Shown here piece after piece: positions 1 to 9,066 of a stretch of 64,000 nucleotides of DNA. The notes under the pieces were generated by a model. It worked only from the letters and a program-made list of their open reading frames with translations. It ran no database searches and had not been told where the DNA came from. The stretch lies in assembly GCA_000381585.1 (NCBI GenBank), contig KB906733.1, positions 635,378-699,377 of the forward strand, given 5' to 3'. How positions within the stretch are numbered: position 1 is the first letter of the stretch; each line of letters starts with the position of its first letter. Made by a program: the position numbers and the translations under genes. Source of the stretch: Acidobacteriaceae bacterium KBS 83. GTDB taxonomy: Bacteria > Acidobacteriota > Terriglobia > Terriglobales > Acidobacteriaceae.

Positions 1-353
1 GCTACGCACTGCTCGCGAGCGGAGCGATCGGCTGCTTCGCCGGTGTCCGGCAGCAGGTCCACTTCGGCCTGCAGAAAGCTGCGGCTGTCATCCAATTGTT
101 CAATTTCAAAACGATCGACGCCCTGCGTGAGGATATCGCTGCGGCCATCAGGGTACTTGTGAAGAACGCGCACTATCCGCGCGGTACAGCCGACGACGGT
201 GAGGCCATCGCGCTGTGCTCGCACGATACCGAAGGGTGCGCTGCTGGCGATGCATTCGGCGATCATTTCGCGATAACGCTGCTCAAAGATATGGAGCGTC
301 AGCGGCACTCCGGGAAAGAGCACCAGGTCGAGCGGGAAGAGGGGGATCTTCAT
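1..353 (-). CDS. LON substrate-binding domain protein (3' part outside window)
   Basis: Reading the minus strand from ATG at 353 gives an open frame to base 1, about 117 residues, starting MKIPLFPLDLVLFPG. The pattern PLFPL..VLFPG..L.LHIFE.RY..M is the start of the LON N-terminal substrate-binding domain (PF02190 type). No AAA or protease domain can be seen, because the gene leaves the window. It could be a stand-alone LON-domain protein, which is common in bacteria, or the N-terminus of full Lon. The spelling of the first strand fits the stand-alone class. The N-terminal start is firm; the full length is unknown. Confidence 0.8.
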   Translation of the reverse strand, partial: MKIPLFPLDLVLFPGVPLTLHIFEQRYREMIAECIASSAPFGIVRAQRDGLTVVGCTARIVRVLHKYPDGRSDILTQGVDRFEIEQLDDSRSFLQAEVDLLPDTGEAADRSAREQCV

Positions 354-597
354 GCTCTGGGACGGCCCTCCTGATCGAAGGCAGGCGCCGGAATTGACAT
401 GAAGCATTTGTGCAAGGGGAATGGCCCTCCGTCGCCTGCGGATGTGAAATCGGTGCGGCCTCGGATTTCTGATGTCGGGTCGCTGCTCTGCTCATTATGC
501 GCCCGGCAGAAGAACATGGCGTCCAGGTGATGGACGCAAGAACGAAATGAATTGCGCATAGTGCAAACGGATGACGGAAATGCAATGCGCGACTCGA

Positions 598-909
598 TCA
601 AGCGGAGAGTTCGTCCAGCATAGCGCTCATTTCGTTCAGAGCGAGCGAGTTGCCGGTGCGGCGGGCGGCGGCGACGCCCTCTTCGAGGCGCTTGCGCGCT
701 TCACCATCGCGACCGGCCTTAATGAGCAGTTGCGCGGCCATCTGGTAGCCGGCGGTGTAGTCGGGGTGCGCAGTGGTGAGCTGCTCGAACTCATCCAGAG
801 CCGTGGCGGTATCACCCTGGTTTGCATGCTCCATGGCGAGGCCGTAGCGCGCGAAGACGTCATTCGGACTTTGCGCGAGGATTTCCTTCAGCATGGCAAT
901 CTTGTCCAT
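598..909 (-). CDS. small TPR-repeat protein
   Basis: A 103-residue protein starting MDKIAMLKEILAQSPND. Residues from about 10 to 75 form two TPR-like helix pairs (ARYGLAMEHANQGD, then AGYQMAAQLLIKAGRDGEA). It has no signal peptide or membrane segment, so it is probably a cytoplasmic scaffold for protein contacts. The start at 909 is preferred over an upstream in-frame one at 999 because an AGGAG lies 10 bases before it and the repeat pattern begins there. No partner is evident from the neighbours. Confidence 0.75.
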   Translation of the reverse strand: MDKIAMLKEILAQSPNDVFARYGLAMEHANQGDTATALDEFEQLTTAHPDYTAGYQMAAQLLIKAGRDGEARKRLEEGVAAARRTGNSLALNEMSAMLDELSA

Positions 910-1032
910 CGTATGCGGCTCCTGCGATGACCGTAGCATGGTCTGGCAGCGTGTGCATCGCCGCGTCCGGTTTGCGGGTTTGGGCGTCATCGCCGACACT
1001 GGAGAGTAGCTTTACGCACGAAAGAGAGAGTC

Positions 1033-1572
1033 ATGGACTTTGCCGCTCAACTGCCTACCCGGACCGTCGCCGAATCGCGCAGCGAGATGACGGAAATTAT
1101 CCTGCCGAACGACGCAAACACTTTGGGCAATCTGCTGGGCGGACGGCTGATGCACTTTATCGATCTGGTGGGTGCGATGGCGGCCTACCGTCATGCACGC
1201 ACGCATGTGGTGACAGCCTCGATGGACCACATCGATTTCATCGCACCGGTACATGTAGGCGATCTGCTGATCCTGAAGTCATCGGTGAACCGCGCCTTCA
1301 ACACCTCGATGGAGGTGGGGGTGAAGGTGTGGGTAGAGAATACGATTGCGGGGATACACCGCCATGTGGCCTCGGCGTATCTGACCTTCGTCGCGGTAGA
1401 CAGCCAGGGACGGCGGGTGCCCGTGCCGAGATTGCAACCGGAGGCGGCGGAAGAGAAGCAGCGCTACGAAGATGCGGCACGGCGGCGCGAGCTCAGGCAG
1501 AAGGAACTGGAGCGCAAACGCCAGGCGAAACCGCGAGAGACGGCGATGGCAGGCACGGTGCGGCCTGACTAG
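1033..1572 (+). CDS. acyl-CoA thioesterase, hotdog fold
   Basis: A 179-residue protein. Residues about 15-125 match the single-hotdog acyl-CoA thioesterase family (YciA/BACH type): NTLGNLLGGRLMHFID holds the Asn and Asp-containing helix, followed by VTASMDHIDFIAPVHVGD and the strand pattern EVGVKVWVEN. Such enzymes hydrolyse acyl-CoA to free acid and CoA in the cytoplasm. The last 45 residues are a charged helix rich in Arg, Glu and Lys, longer than in the shortest family members. The ATG follows a GA-rich stretch (AAAGAGAGAG) at a normal distance. It stands alone, divergent from the TPR gene. Confidence 0.88.
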   Translation: MDFAAQLPTRTVAESRSEMTEIILPNDANTLGNLLGGRLMHFIDLVGAMAAYRHARTHVVTASMDHIDFIAPVHVGDLLILKSSVNRAFNTSMEVGVKVWVENTIAGIHRHVASAYLTFVAVDSQGRRVPVPRLQPEAAEEKQRYEDAARRRELRQKELERKRQAKPRETAMAGTVRPD

Positions 1573-1631
1573 TACCGAAGAAGTAGCTGTTCAACGCAAT
1601 TGCCGCTAGCTGCCTGTATGGGAACGTCCGC

Positions 1632-2144
1632 TCATGGCAGTGGGTGCTGCATGTGGACGTAGAGCGCGTCGCTGTATTGCGGCAGCGAGAATGCATCGCC
1701 GTATTCCCTGAAACCAAGCGCGCGGTAGAAGGGAACAGTGCTGATGCGTGAGGTGCACCACACAAGTGTGCCTTCCTGGTCGACGGCATAGCGGAGGCAG
1801 CGTTCGACGAGCTGCCTGCCGAATCCGCGGCCGCGACACTCGGGGAGTGCAGCCATGCCGCGGAGGCGCCAGGAAGTGGTGATGTTGTTGTCAGGCAGAG
1901 GTTCGCGGCAGAGCGTGGCTACGGCGACCAGCGTGGTGTCCAGGAAGACGCCGAGGTGCAGGGTGTCCCGTGCGTCGTCGCCGGGATAGATGCTTCTGTC
2001 CGGCGGCAGGCCGGGAGGAAGAACGGCGTTGCGGAGCATAACGGTATCGCTCGCGACGATACGCCGGATGTCCATGGCATTCGTCCCCCAGGCAAAGAGG
2101 TTTGCGGCCTGGATGGCTTCCATGCGATCCATGCTGGCACGCAC
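1632..2144 (-). CDS. GNAT family N-acetyltransferase
   Basis: Up to 170 residues. The acetyl-CoA binding motif A of GNAT enzymes is clear near residues 94-112 (LRGMAALPECRGRGFGRQL), followed by TSRISTVPFYRALGFREYG, the typical C-terminal strand and helix. The substrate cannot be told. An internal ATG at 2075 (MDIRRIVASDT) is an equally good start and would remove 23 residues that do not look conserved. The gene is divergent from the Mrp gene with about 93 bases between them. Confidence 0.82.
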   Translation of the reverse strand: MRASMDRMEAIQAANLFAWGTNAMDIRRIVASDTVMLRNAVLPPGLPPDRSIYPGDDARDTLHLGVFLDTTLVAVATLCREPLPDNNITTSWRLRGMAALPECRGRGFGRQLVERCLRYAVDQEGTLVWCTSRISTVPFYRALGFREYGDAFSLPQYSDALYVHMQHPLP

Positions 2145-2237
2145 GCGGCTGGCGAGACACGCTAATCTTAAGAGATGGGCTGAGATGCGGAATTTTCACT
2201 ACGAGTGAAACGCAGGACGGCCAGGGAGTGATTCGAA

Positions 2238-3074
2238 ATGGGAGCACATGGACAGCAGATGCCGCAGCCGCAGTCCCTGCCGGGTGTGAAGGCGATCATC
2301 GCGATCGGTTCGGGCAAAGGCGGGGTGGGCAAGACCACGCTCGCGGTAAACCTTGCGATTGCGATCGCGAAGCTGGGACATAAAGTCGGGCTGGTGGACG
2401 CGGATATCTACGGGCCGAACGTGCCGCTGATGATGGGTGCGACGGCGCAGCCGCGCGTCATCGAGGGCAACCGCATCGAGCCGCTGACGGTGCATGGAGT
2501 GAAGATGATCTCGGTTGGTTCGCTGACCCCGGGCGATAAGCCGCTGGTGATGCGCGGGCCGATGCTGCACCAGATCATCCGGCAGTTTCTGCAGCAGGTG
2601 GCATGGGGCGAACTGGATTACCTGATCATCGATCTGCCTCCGGGCACGGGCGATGTGGTGATCTCGCTGGTGCAGACGGTGCCGCTGACGGGCGCTGTGG
2701 TGATCTCGACACCTTCGGATGTGTCGCTGCAGGATGCGCGGAAGGCGCTGGAGATGTTTCACCAGGTGAACGTGGAGGTGCTGGGAATCGTGGAGAACAT
2801 GAGCCAGTTCACCTGCCCGCATTGCCATGAAGTGATCGACATCTTCTCGAAGGGCGGCGTGGAGCGGACAGCGCAGCAGTTCAAGCTCGAGTTCCTTGGT
2901 TCGGTGGAACTGGACCCGAATATCCGGCATGGAGGCGATCGCGGATTACCGGTTGCACTGGCGCCGGAGGCGTCATCGGTGGGAACGGCTAGCTTCTATG
3001 CGATTGCGCGCAAGCTGATGGAGCGCGCAGAAGAACAGCGGGCGCACGAGCAGAACGTGTTTGAGATCACGTAA
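2238..3074 (+). CDS. apbC: Mrp/NBP35 family Fe-S carrier ATPase
   Basis: A 278-residue P-loop ATPase of the Mrp/ApbC family, which binds a labile Fe-S cluster and passes it to apo-proteins. The deviant Walker A KGGVGKTT lies near residue 27, followed by VGLVDADIYGPNVPLMMG, IIDLPPGTGD (Walker B region) and a CPHC motif near residue 193 in FTCPHCHEVIDIF. These two cysteines hold the bridging cluster in the dimer. The N-terminal MIP18-like domain found in longer family members is absent, so this is the short form. It is a single gene; the next gene is convergent. Confidence 0.92.
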   Translation: MGAHGQQMPQPQSLPGVKAIIAIGSGKGGVGKTTLAVNLAIAIAKLGHKVGLVDADIYGPNVPLMMGATAQPRVIEGNRIEPLTVHGVKMISVGSLTPGDKPLVMRGPMLHQIIRQFLQQVAWGELDYLIIDLPPGTGDVVISLVQTVPLTGAVVISTPSDVSLQDARKALEMFHQVNVEVLGIVENMSQFTCPHCHEVIDIFSKGGVERTAQQFKLEFLGSVELDPNIRHGGDRGLPVALAPEASSVGTASFYAIARKLMERAEEQRAHEQNVFEIT

Positions 3075-3107
3075 GGCAGGTACCAGTGCCGAGGAGCGAC
3101 TGCCCGG

Positions 3108-3944
3108 TCAGAGGTACGGGGTCGTCTCCATGTCCCACCCTGTGTCTTTACGAATGAGAACCAGGTTTTCACCGCTGATGAACGTATCGAGCGGCAGGTG
3201 GGCTGTGGTGCGGAAGATTTGTGCGGTCGCGCCTGGATGATCGCGATCGGGGCATTCGAAGACGAAGGCCTTCACGTGGTCGACCCAATCCGTATTTTTG
3301 CTGAAGACCTCATACTCGCTGCCTTCGATGTCCATTTTGAGGATGTCGATTTCGCCGCCCACACGTTGGAGTATTGCGTTCATGCTGATGGCCTGAAGAT
3401 CAGTTCGCTCACCGGGTTTGGCAGGTCGCACCGAAAACGCCTCGTTGGTGGGCCCTGGCTCCAGATGCAAGGCGATCTCGCTGGACCAAACGCCATTGTT
3501 GAGGGTCTCAACAAAGCCTTTATCCTCCGCCGCATTTCGGACAAGGACGCGATAGTTTTCCGCGCTCGGCTCGATGGCTAGGACGTGTGCCTGCGGAAAG
3601 AAGTGACGCATTCGGACGGTTTCCATGCCGACGTTGGCGCCGGCATCGACGATGACACGCACAGGGAGGGCGGCGGTATCAAGAATTCTGGTTCCAGGAT
3701 AGAAAAAGTGCGAGATCACACCTTTGTCCGCTGCGCTGCGGTAAAAGATAGTGCGTTTGAGACGGGGAACATGAATGGAACGCAAAGTTGAACCACTGCG
3801 GATAGAACGAAAGACGCGGAACGCGTTCGCAGCCCCCAGGTTCTGGGTTGCGATCGCGAGTCGTGCGCAATAGGCAAAGGACCGTTCCAGCAGACGAGCA
3901 AAGGACAAGAAGGATGCTCCGAGTTGTGAATGGATCGGCTGCAA
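3108..3944 (-). CDS. FkbM family methyltransferase
   Basis: A 278-residue SAM-dependent methyltransferase. The SAM-binding motif VIVDAGANVGMETVRM is near residues 97-112, with AIEPSAENYRVL after it and DILKMDIEGSEYEVF near residue 200, the signature of the FkbM group. Members methylate sugar or polyketide hydroxyls, often in surface polysaccharide or lipid work; the target here is unknown. The start is a TTG at 3944 with an in-frame TGA directly before it, so the protein cannot begin further upstream. The initiation signal is weak and a later start is possible. Confidence 0.85.
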   Translation of the reverse strand: MQPIHSQLGASFLSFARLLERSFAYCARLAIATQNLGAANAFRVFRSIRSGSTLRSIHVPRLKRTIFYRSAADKGVISHFFYPGTRILDTAALPVRVIVDAGANVGMETVRMRHFFPQAHVLAIEPSAENYRVLVRNAAEDKGFVETLNNGVWSSEIALHLEPGPTNEAFSVRPAKPGERTDLQAISMNAILQRVGGEIDILKMDIEGSEYEVFSKNTDWVDHVKAFVFECPDRDHPGATAQIFRTTAHLPLDTFISGENLVLIRKDTGWDMETTPYL

Positions 3945-4004
3945 TCATAAAACGTATCGAGCCGTGGAGCCGTAACAGCAGGTTCCCGCCCGATATGCTC
4001 TCTC

Positions 4005-5681
4005 TCAGTGTTTGCCCAGCAGGCCGCCCAGCGTCTTGCCCAGGTTGTTGGGAAGCTGCTGCTGTTTTCCGGCCTTGCCAAGCGCGCTCGCGGGGTTGGC
4101 TGCGCTGTTGGTCAGGGCCCGCACGTCGGGAGTGATGACAGGATTCGATGCGGTGCCGGTGATGGCAACGGGGACGCCGTTCTTGAGCGCGTTGCTGGCC
4201 GCGCCGCCTACGTTGCCTCCGATCATGGAGAGTGCGGAGGTCGCCATGCCGGCCGCGCCTGTTTGACTGAGCTTGGCCACAACGTTGAAGTTGAGGGCCT
4301 TGGCTGCGCTTACCGTTCCATTGCCGGTGGCAGTCCCCAGCCCGGTGACGTCGAGCAGGATGTTCTGCGCCTGCAGTGCACCGCCAGCTTCACGGAGATT
4401 CAAGCTGAGGACGCGCACCGTGGTGACATTGCCTGTCTTGCCGCCGCCAGTGAGGGCAGTGACAGCTGCCATCTTCGAGCCGAGATCGAAGCCGGCGAGC
4501 TGCGTGTTATCAAGTCGCACGGGACCGGCGATGACCGGAGCGTCCGACGTGCCGGTAATGGCGAGCGTAGTGGTGAGAGTTCCGCCCTGCAGCTTCGAAC
4601 CGGAAGGCATCTGGATGCCAAGTGATGGGAGGAAGGCTTCAAGGTCATTGACGGGGGCACCGTGGGTGGCGGCAGTCACGTTGAGATTCGTCTTCGCACC
4701 CTGCGTGCGGTAGGTGCCGGCGATGTTGAAGAGGGCCTTGCCGAAGGCGAGCGTGGTGTTCTGCAACTGGCCAGAGAGCGAGGCAAGGTTCTGGTTGACG
4801 GCGAAGTTGACGTGTACAGGGCGCGGCGCAGGCGAACCATTGGCCGCCAGCTTGAGCTGCGATGCTTCGATGGTGCCCTGAATGCGCGCCGTCTGGCCGT
4901 TCGAAGTGATGTTGGCATTGACGTCCGCGATGCCCGCGATTCCAGCGGACGGAGGCACGAAGCCTCCGGCAACGAGGTCAGCGTGTTTGACTTCGACCTT
5001 TGCGGTCAAGGGGGTCTTGGATGCATCGGCCTGATTGAAGGGGCCACCCTTGCCGTCGACGGAGACCGTGCCGTTTCCGGGGAAGGATGCAGACAGGGAA
5101 TAAGTGAAGGGCGTGGTCAGCGAGAAGTCGCTTATCTTGGCCTTCACATTCTGGAGGACACGCGGCGGCGTGGGCTCGCCGAGGTCAGCAATGGTCACCT
5201 GGCCATCCTTGACCTCGAGCACGCCGATGGAGAGGTTGGGCATGGAGCTTTGCGTCTCGGCTTTGTTGGCACGCTTGGTGGAGTTGCCGACGCTGGCATA
5301 GTTCCAAACGTTGGCCTTGTTCTGGATCAAAGAGATCTTCGGCGTGTCGATTGTGATGCTGCGGATCTTAACTTGCTTATCGAAGAGGAGAGGACCCACC
5401 TCTATGCCGATGCGGACTTCCTTGGCCTGGACGAAGGGCTGCCGGCTGAAGGCGGGATCGTCGGCGATGCTGAGCTGGTCCGCGACGAGGGAGCCAGTGA
5501 ACAGGGAGAAGCTGAGATGACCCAGAGTGACCTGTCGGCCCGTGGCATCGGAAAGCATGGCTTGGATGCGCGGCCGGTAGTTGTCTGCATTCAGAAGGAA
5601 GGGAATGGCGATGAGCAGGATGAGGATGATGCCGCCCGCTATTGCCGCGAAAGTGATCCACAAACGACGCCTGTCCATCAT
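4005..5681 (-). CDS. AsmA family inner-membrane protein
   Basis: A 558-residue protein. After a short basic start (MMDRRRLWITF) comes one membrane helix (about residues 8-30), then LLNADNYRPRIQAMLSDATG, the conserved AsmA N-terminus. The rest is a long beta-rich region of repeating strands, as in the AsmA/TamB group that is thought to move lipids across the periplasm. The start at 5681 is chosen because AGAGG lies six bases before it; an in-frame ATG at 5795 would add an odd 38-residue lead without a signal. It is divergent from hrcA. Confidence 0.86.
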   Translation of the reverse strand: MMDRRRLWITFAAIAGGIILILLIAIPFLLNADNYRPRIQAMLSDATGRQVTLGHLSFSLFTGSLVADQLSIADDPAFSRQPFVQAKEVRIGIEVGPLLFDKQVKIRSITIDTPKISLIQNKANVWNYASVGNSTKRANKAETQSSMPNLSIGVLEVKDGQVTIADLGEPTPPRVLQNVKAKISDFSLTTPFTYSLSASFPGNGTVSVDGKGGPFNQADASKTPLTAKVEVKHADLVAGGFVPPSAGIAGIADVNANITSNGQTARIQGTIEASQLKLAANGSPAPRPVHVNFAVNQNLASLSGQLQNTTLAFGKALFNIAGTYRTQGAKTNLNVTAATHGAPVNDLEAFLPSLGIQMPSGSKLQGGTLTTTLAITGTSDAPVIAGPVRLDNTQLAGFDLGSKMAAVTALTGGGKTGNVTTVRVLSLNLREAGGALQAQNILLDVTGLGTATGNGTVSAAKALNFNVVAKLSQTGAAGMATSALSMIGGNVGGAASNALKNGVPVAITGTASNPVITPDVRALTNSAANPASALGKAGKQQQLPNNLGKTLGGLLGKH

Positions 5682-5895
5682 GAGAGTCCTCTTTCTGATC
5701 GAAGGCGGAAGTGACTCAATCCACCGGTTCGGCAACCCTGTCTTTAGAAACCCGCCGATCGCACTTTGGTTAGCCGCAATAGTGCGGATGAGCACATTTC
5801 TGCCACTCAGCCCAATGCCCGCAACCTGTTACGATAAATGAGGCGGCACCTACCCGAAAGCAGCAAACGGGGCTGGATGCGCGGGTGACACGGCC

Positions 5896-6978
5896 ATGGC
5901 AGCAGATCTCCGAATCAGTCCGCGAGAGCGGCTGATATTGACGGCCATCCTGGAGATGTATATCGCGACGGGTGAGCCAGTTGCGTCGCAGGCCGTTGCC
6001 CGGATCTATGCCGATAAGGAAGGGATGAGTTCGGCGACGATCCGGAATGTGATGGTGTCACTGAGCGAATCCGGCCTGTTGGAGCAGCCGCATACCTCGG
6101 CGGGTCGGATACCGACTGCAAAGGCCTTCCGCTTCTATGTGGAGCATCTGGCCGGAGCGGCGCGTGCCGCGACGGGCACAAATGCGCCGCAGCTTTCGGC
6201 GGAGAAGCGCCAGCAGATCGATGAGTGCTTTGCCGGGGTGACCAGCCGGCAGCATTTTCTGGAGCGGACCTCGCACGTGCTGGCGATGATTTCGAGTGGC
6301 GTGGGAGTGGCGACAGAGGCCGCCGGCGAAACCGAGTGGCTGGAGCATATTCATTTTGCCCGGCTGACGGCGCAGCGGGTGTTGGCGGTGGTGGTGACGC
6401 GCGGCGGCACAGTGCTGGACCGGGTCCTGCAACTGGACCATGACCTGGATCAGAGCGACCTGGAGGCAGCCGCGAATTTTCTGAACGGCAACTTCCGCGG
6501 CTGGTCGATCGAGCGCATTCGGTCGGAGATCCAGCAGCGGATGGAGCGGGAGCGCAGCGAGTACGACCGGCTGATGCGGTCGGTCAACGAGTTGTTTCGC
6601 AAGGGGGCTCTCGAAGGCGTGCAGCCTTCGCAGATGATCTTTGTAGAGGGCGCGGCGAACCTGGTGCAGCGCGACGTGGACCACGAGCGGCTGCGCGTGC
6701 TGCTGGGGGCGCTTGAAACGAAGCAACGGCTGATCGATCTGCTGAGCGCGTATGTGGACGCGCGGCAGCAGGCAGTGCGGGTCGTGGTCGGGTTGGAAGA
6801 CACGATTCCGGATATGGAGAATATGGTTCTGATCGGTACCGGAGCGAAGCTGGGTGCGGAGAGCGTAGGGACGGTAGCAGTGCTGGCGCCGACGCGCATT
6901 CGCTATAACGAGACGATTCAGGCGGTCTCCTACATCGCGCAGCTCTCGGAGCGCATTCTGCAAACACCGAGGAGCTAG
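5896..6978 (+). CDS. hrcA: heat-inducible transcription repressor HrcA
   Basis: A 360-residue HrcA. The N-terminal winged helix (SPRERLILTAILEMYIATGEPV, then SSATIRNVMVSLSESGLLEQPHTSAGRIPT) is diagnostic, followed by the GAF-like ligand region and dimer domain. HrcA normally binds CIRCE (TTAGCACTC-N9-GAGTGCTAA) to hold down chaperone genes. No CIRCE copy was found in the bases before this gene or before grpE and dnaJ, so its targets are probably elsewhere, or this operon has other control. The gene is followed almost directly by grpE. Confidence 0.95.
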   Translation: MAADLRISPRERLILTAILEMYIATGEPVASQAVARIYADKEGMSSATIRNVMVSLSESGLLEQPHTSAGRIPTAKAFRFYVEHLAGAARAATGTNAPQLSAEKRQQIDECFAGVTSRQHFLERTSHVLAMISSGVGVATEAAGETEWLEHIHFARLTAQRVLAVVVTRGGTVLDRVLQLDHDLDQSDLEAAANFLNGNFRGWSIERIRSEIQQRMERERSEYDRLMRSVNELFRKGALEGVQPSQMIFVEGAANLVQRDVDHERLRVLLGALETKQRLIDLLSAYVDARQQAVRVVVGLEDTIPDMENMVLIGTGAKLGAESVGTVAVLAPTRIRYNETIQAVSYIAQLSERILQTPRS

Positions 6979-7057
6979 CGTGCTTCATGGCACGCGATCG
7001 AAGACTAACAATGGAACGGAAGCGGCGATTGGCCGCCGGGAAGAATCAGAGAGACGT

Positions 7058-7678
7058 ATGGCTATGACTGAAAACGCAACTTATACAAGCAGCGAAACCG
7101 AGAATATGGAAACAGAAAACACGGAAAGCCAGAAGATGCAGGATTCCAGCAATGCCGCTCCTGACCAGGTGGCGGAGGGCTCACCTACCGCGGTGGTCGA
7201 AACCATGGCCGGGCTCCGTGAGGAATATGAGCGTCTGCGGACGGAACGTGACGGGCTGGTTGATCGGCTGGCGCGGCTGCAGGCGGAGTTCGACAACGCA
7301 AGGAAGCGTGAGCAGCGCGAGCGGGCAGATTACCGGTCCTTTGCTATCGCCGACGCCGTGGAACAGTTCCTGCCGGTGTTGGACAACTTCAAGCTGGCGC
7401 TGACTTCCAAAGGAACGGCGGAGCAGCTGCGGACGGGGGTGGAGTTGATTGCAAAGCAGATGGACGAGGTGTTGCGGTCACTGAACGTGACGCCGGTGGA
7501 GACGGTGGGCTACGCCTTCGATCCGCGGGTGCACGAGGCGCTGGAAAGCGTGGAACGTCCGGACCTGCCGGATCATCAGGTAATAGACGAGGTTCGGCGT
7601 GGGTATCGGATCAAGGATCGGCTGCTGCGGCCGGCGCTTGTCCGCATCTCCGTAAATCCGAGCGTATCGGAAGCCTAG
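7058..7678 (+). CDS. grpE: nucleotide exchange factor GrpE
   Basis: A 206-residue GrpE, the nucleotide exchange factor for DnaK. Residues up to about 65 are an acidic, Ser/Thr/Glu-rich disordered tail. A long coiled coil follows (EEYERLRTERDGLVDRLARLQAEFDNARKR), then FLPVLDNFKLAL and the C-terminal beta domain with FDPRVHEALE. The frame is open back to a GTG at 6980 beside the hrcA stop, but the ATG at 7058 has a GAGAGA stretch before it and gives a normal length. It lies between hrcA and dnaJ and is probably co-transcribed with them. Confidence 0.93.
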   Translation: MAMTENATYTSSETENMETENTESQKMQDSSNAAPDQVAEGSPTAVVETMAGLREEYERLRTERDGLVDRLARLQAEFDNARKREQRERADYRSFAIADAVEQFLPVLDNFKLALTSKGTAEQLRTGVELIAKQMDEVLRSLNVTPVETVGYAFDPRVHEALESVERPDLPDHQVIDEVRRGYRIKDRLLRPALVRISVNPSVSEA

Positions 7679-7777
7679 GCTGCGCTGCGACCGCGGCGAA
7701 CCGAGCGACATCTCTTATATCCCGGAGCTGGATCAACATTTCCCGGGGAGCTGAGCAGAAGACTGAGTACAGGAAAA

Positions 7778-8902
7778 ATGGCAAACGTGGCACACGTCGA
7801 TTACTACGAAGTCCTGAGCGTTTCAAAAGACTGCGACGAGCAGGAACTGAAGACCGCATATCGCAAGCTGGCGATGCGCTATCATCCGGACCGCAATCCG
7901 GACAATCCCGAGGCCGAGGAACGCTTCAAGCAGGCGAGCGAGGCGTACCAGGTGCTTAGCGATCCGCAGAAGCGTGCGGCCTACGACCGCTATGGAGTCG
8001 CAGGCGTGAATGGCGGAACGGGAGCGGGAGGCTTTCCAGGCGGTGTGGACCTCGGGGACATCTTCGGGGACTTCTTCGGAGAGATGTTCAACGTTGCGGG
8101 CGGCCGCAGTGGCCGGGCCTCGCGTGCGCAGCGCGGCCGCGATATTCGCTATGACCTGACTATCGAGTTTGAAGAGGCGGTCTTCGGCAAGGAGACAACG
8201 GTCAGCATCAAGCGCATGGATGTCTGCGCGGAGTGCCGCGGCTCGGGTGCGGCGCACGGAAAATCGGCCAGCACCTGCCAGCAGTGCGGCGGGCGCGGCC
8301 AGGTGCGCTTCCAACAAGGCTTCTTCTCGATCGCACGTACCTGCCCGATCTGCAGCGGCACCGGCCAGGTGGTGATCGAGCCGTGCCGCACCTGCCACGG
8401 TGAAGCGCGCGTAGAGAGGGAGCACACCGTGCACGTGAAGATCCCGGCCGGCGTCGAAGACGGTACGCGCATCCGCTATCAGGGCGAAGGCGACGCGGGC
8501 CGCTACGGCGGGAACGCCGGCGATCTGTACGTCGTGCTGGCGGTGAAGCCTCATGCCTACTTCGAACGCGACGGACACGACCTGCACTTCGCGGTGATCA
8601 TCTCGTTTCCGCAGGCGGCATTGGGAGCAGAGATCGCCATCCAGACTCTGGAGGGCGAGACGACGCTGAAGATTCCCGAAGGCACGCAGAGCGGGAAGGA
8701 GTTCCGGCTCCGAGGGAAAGGCGTGCCGTATCTGAATGAGCGCGGACGCGGCGACCTGATCGTACAGGCAGTGGTGGAGACGCCGAAGAAGCTGACCAAG
8801 GCGCAGCGCGAGGTGATCCAGCAACTGGGCGCGACGCTTGGGGTGGAGAACCGGGTGGCGTCGCGCGGCCTGCTGGACAAGATGAAAGACCTCTTCAACT
8901 AG
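7778..8902 (+). CDS. dnaJ: co-chaperone DnaJ
   Basis: A 374-residue type I DnaJ. The J domain (residues about 8-73) has the HPD motif in YHPDRNPDNPEA. A Gly/Phe-rich stretch with GDIFGDFFGEMF follows. The zinc domain has four CxxCxGxG-type repeats: CAECRGSG, CQQCGGRG, CPICSGTG and CRTCHGEA, the last with Ala in place of the final Gly. Two substrate-binding beta domains complete it. It stimulates the ATPase of DnaK. DnaK itself is not between grpE and dnaJ here, so hrcA-grpE-dnaJ is a dnaK-less run. The gap of 99 bases from grpE could hold a second promoter. Confidence 0.95.
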   Translation: MANVAHVDYYEVLSVSKDCDEQELKTAYRKLAMRYHPDRNPDNPEAEERFKQASEAYQVLSDPQKRAAYDRYGVAGVNGGTGAGGFPGGVDLGDIFGDFFGEMFNVAGGRSGRASRAQRGRDIRYDLTIEFEEAVFGKETTVSIKRMDVCAECRGSGAAHGKSASTCQQCGGRGQVRFQQGFFSIARTCPICSGTGQVVIEPCRTCHGEARVEREHTVHVKIPAGVEDGTRIRYQGEGDAGRYGGNAGDLYVVLAVKPHAYFERDGHDLHFAVIISFPQAALGAEIAIQTLEGETTLKIPEGTQSGKEFRLRGKGVPYLNERGRGDLIVQAVVETPKKLTKAQREVIQQLGATLGVENRVASRGLLDKMKDLFN

Positions 8903-8917
8903 GTGCTGGTCGCACGG

Positions 8918-8944
8918 GCGGACGCGCCTGCGGCGCGTTCCGCT
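8918..8944 (+). terminator. GC-rich hairpin after dnaJ
   Basis: Arms GCGGACGCGCC and GGCGCGTTCCGC pair with a TGC loop and one bulged base, 16 bases after the dnaJ stop. There is no run of T after it, so it may work as a processing or Rho-linked end rather than a classical intrinsic terminator. It lies between the convergent dnaJ and rsmE genes. Confidence 0.45.
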
Positions 8945-9066
8945 GGATTCGCTTCCTTTGGTCGCTCACCTTCACAGTTGCGGGCGACCTTGCTGGCTCC
9001 TATCTCCGAAGTACATAAGCACCCGGGTCCGCTCTCTCAAAACGACACCGTCGGCGATCATCTGAG

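Noticed and set aside
350-601. 83-codon minus-strand frame between the LON-domain and TPR genes
   Set aside because: No family pattern and no ribosome site; it overlaps both neighbours.
2199-2930. 243-codon minus-strand frame opposite the Mrp gene
   Set aside because: The product is His/Arg-rich and patternless, and is the shadow of the conserved ATPase on the other strand.
5796-5895. Expected CIRCE operator before hrcA
   Set aside because: No TTAGCACTC-N9-GAGTGCTAA or close form is present here or before grpE and dnaJ.
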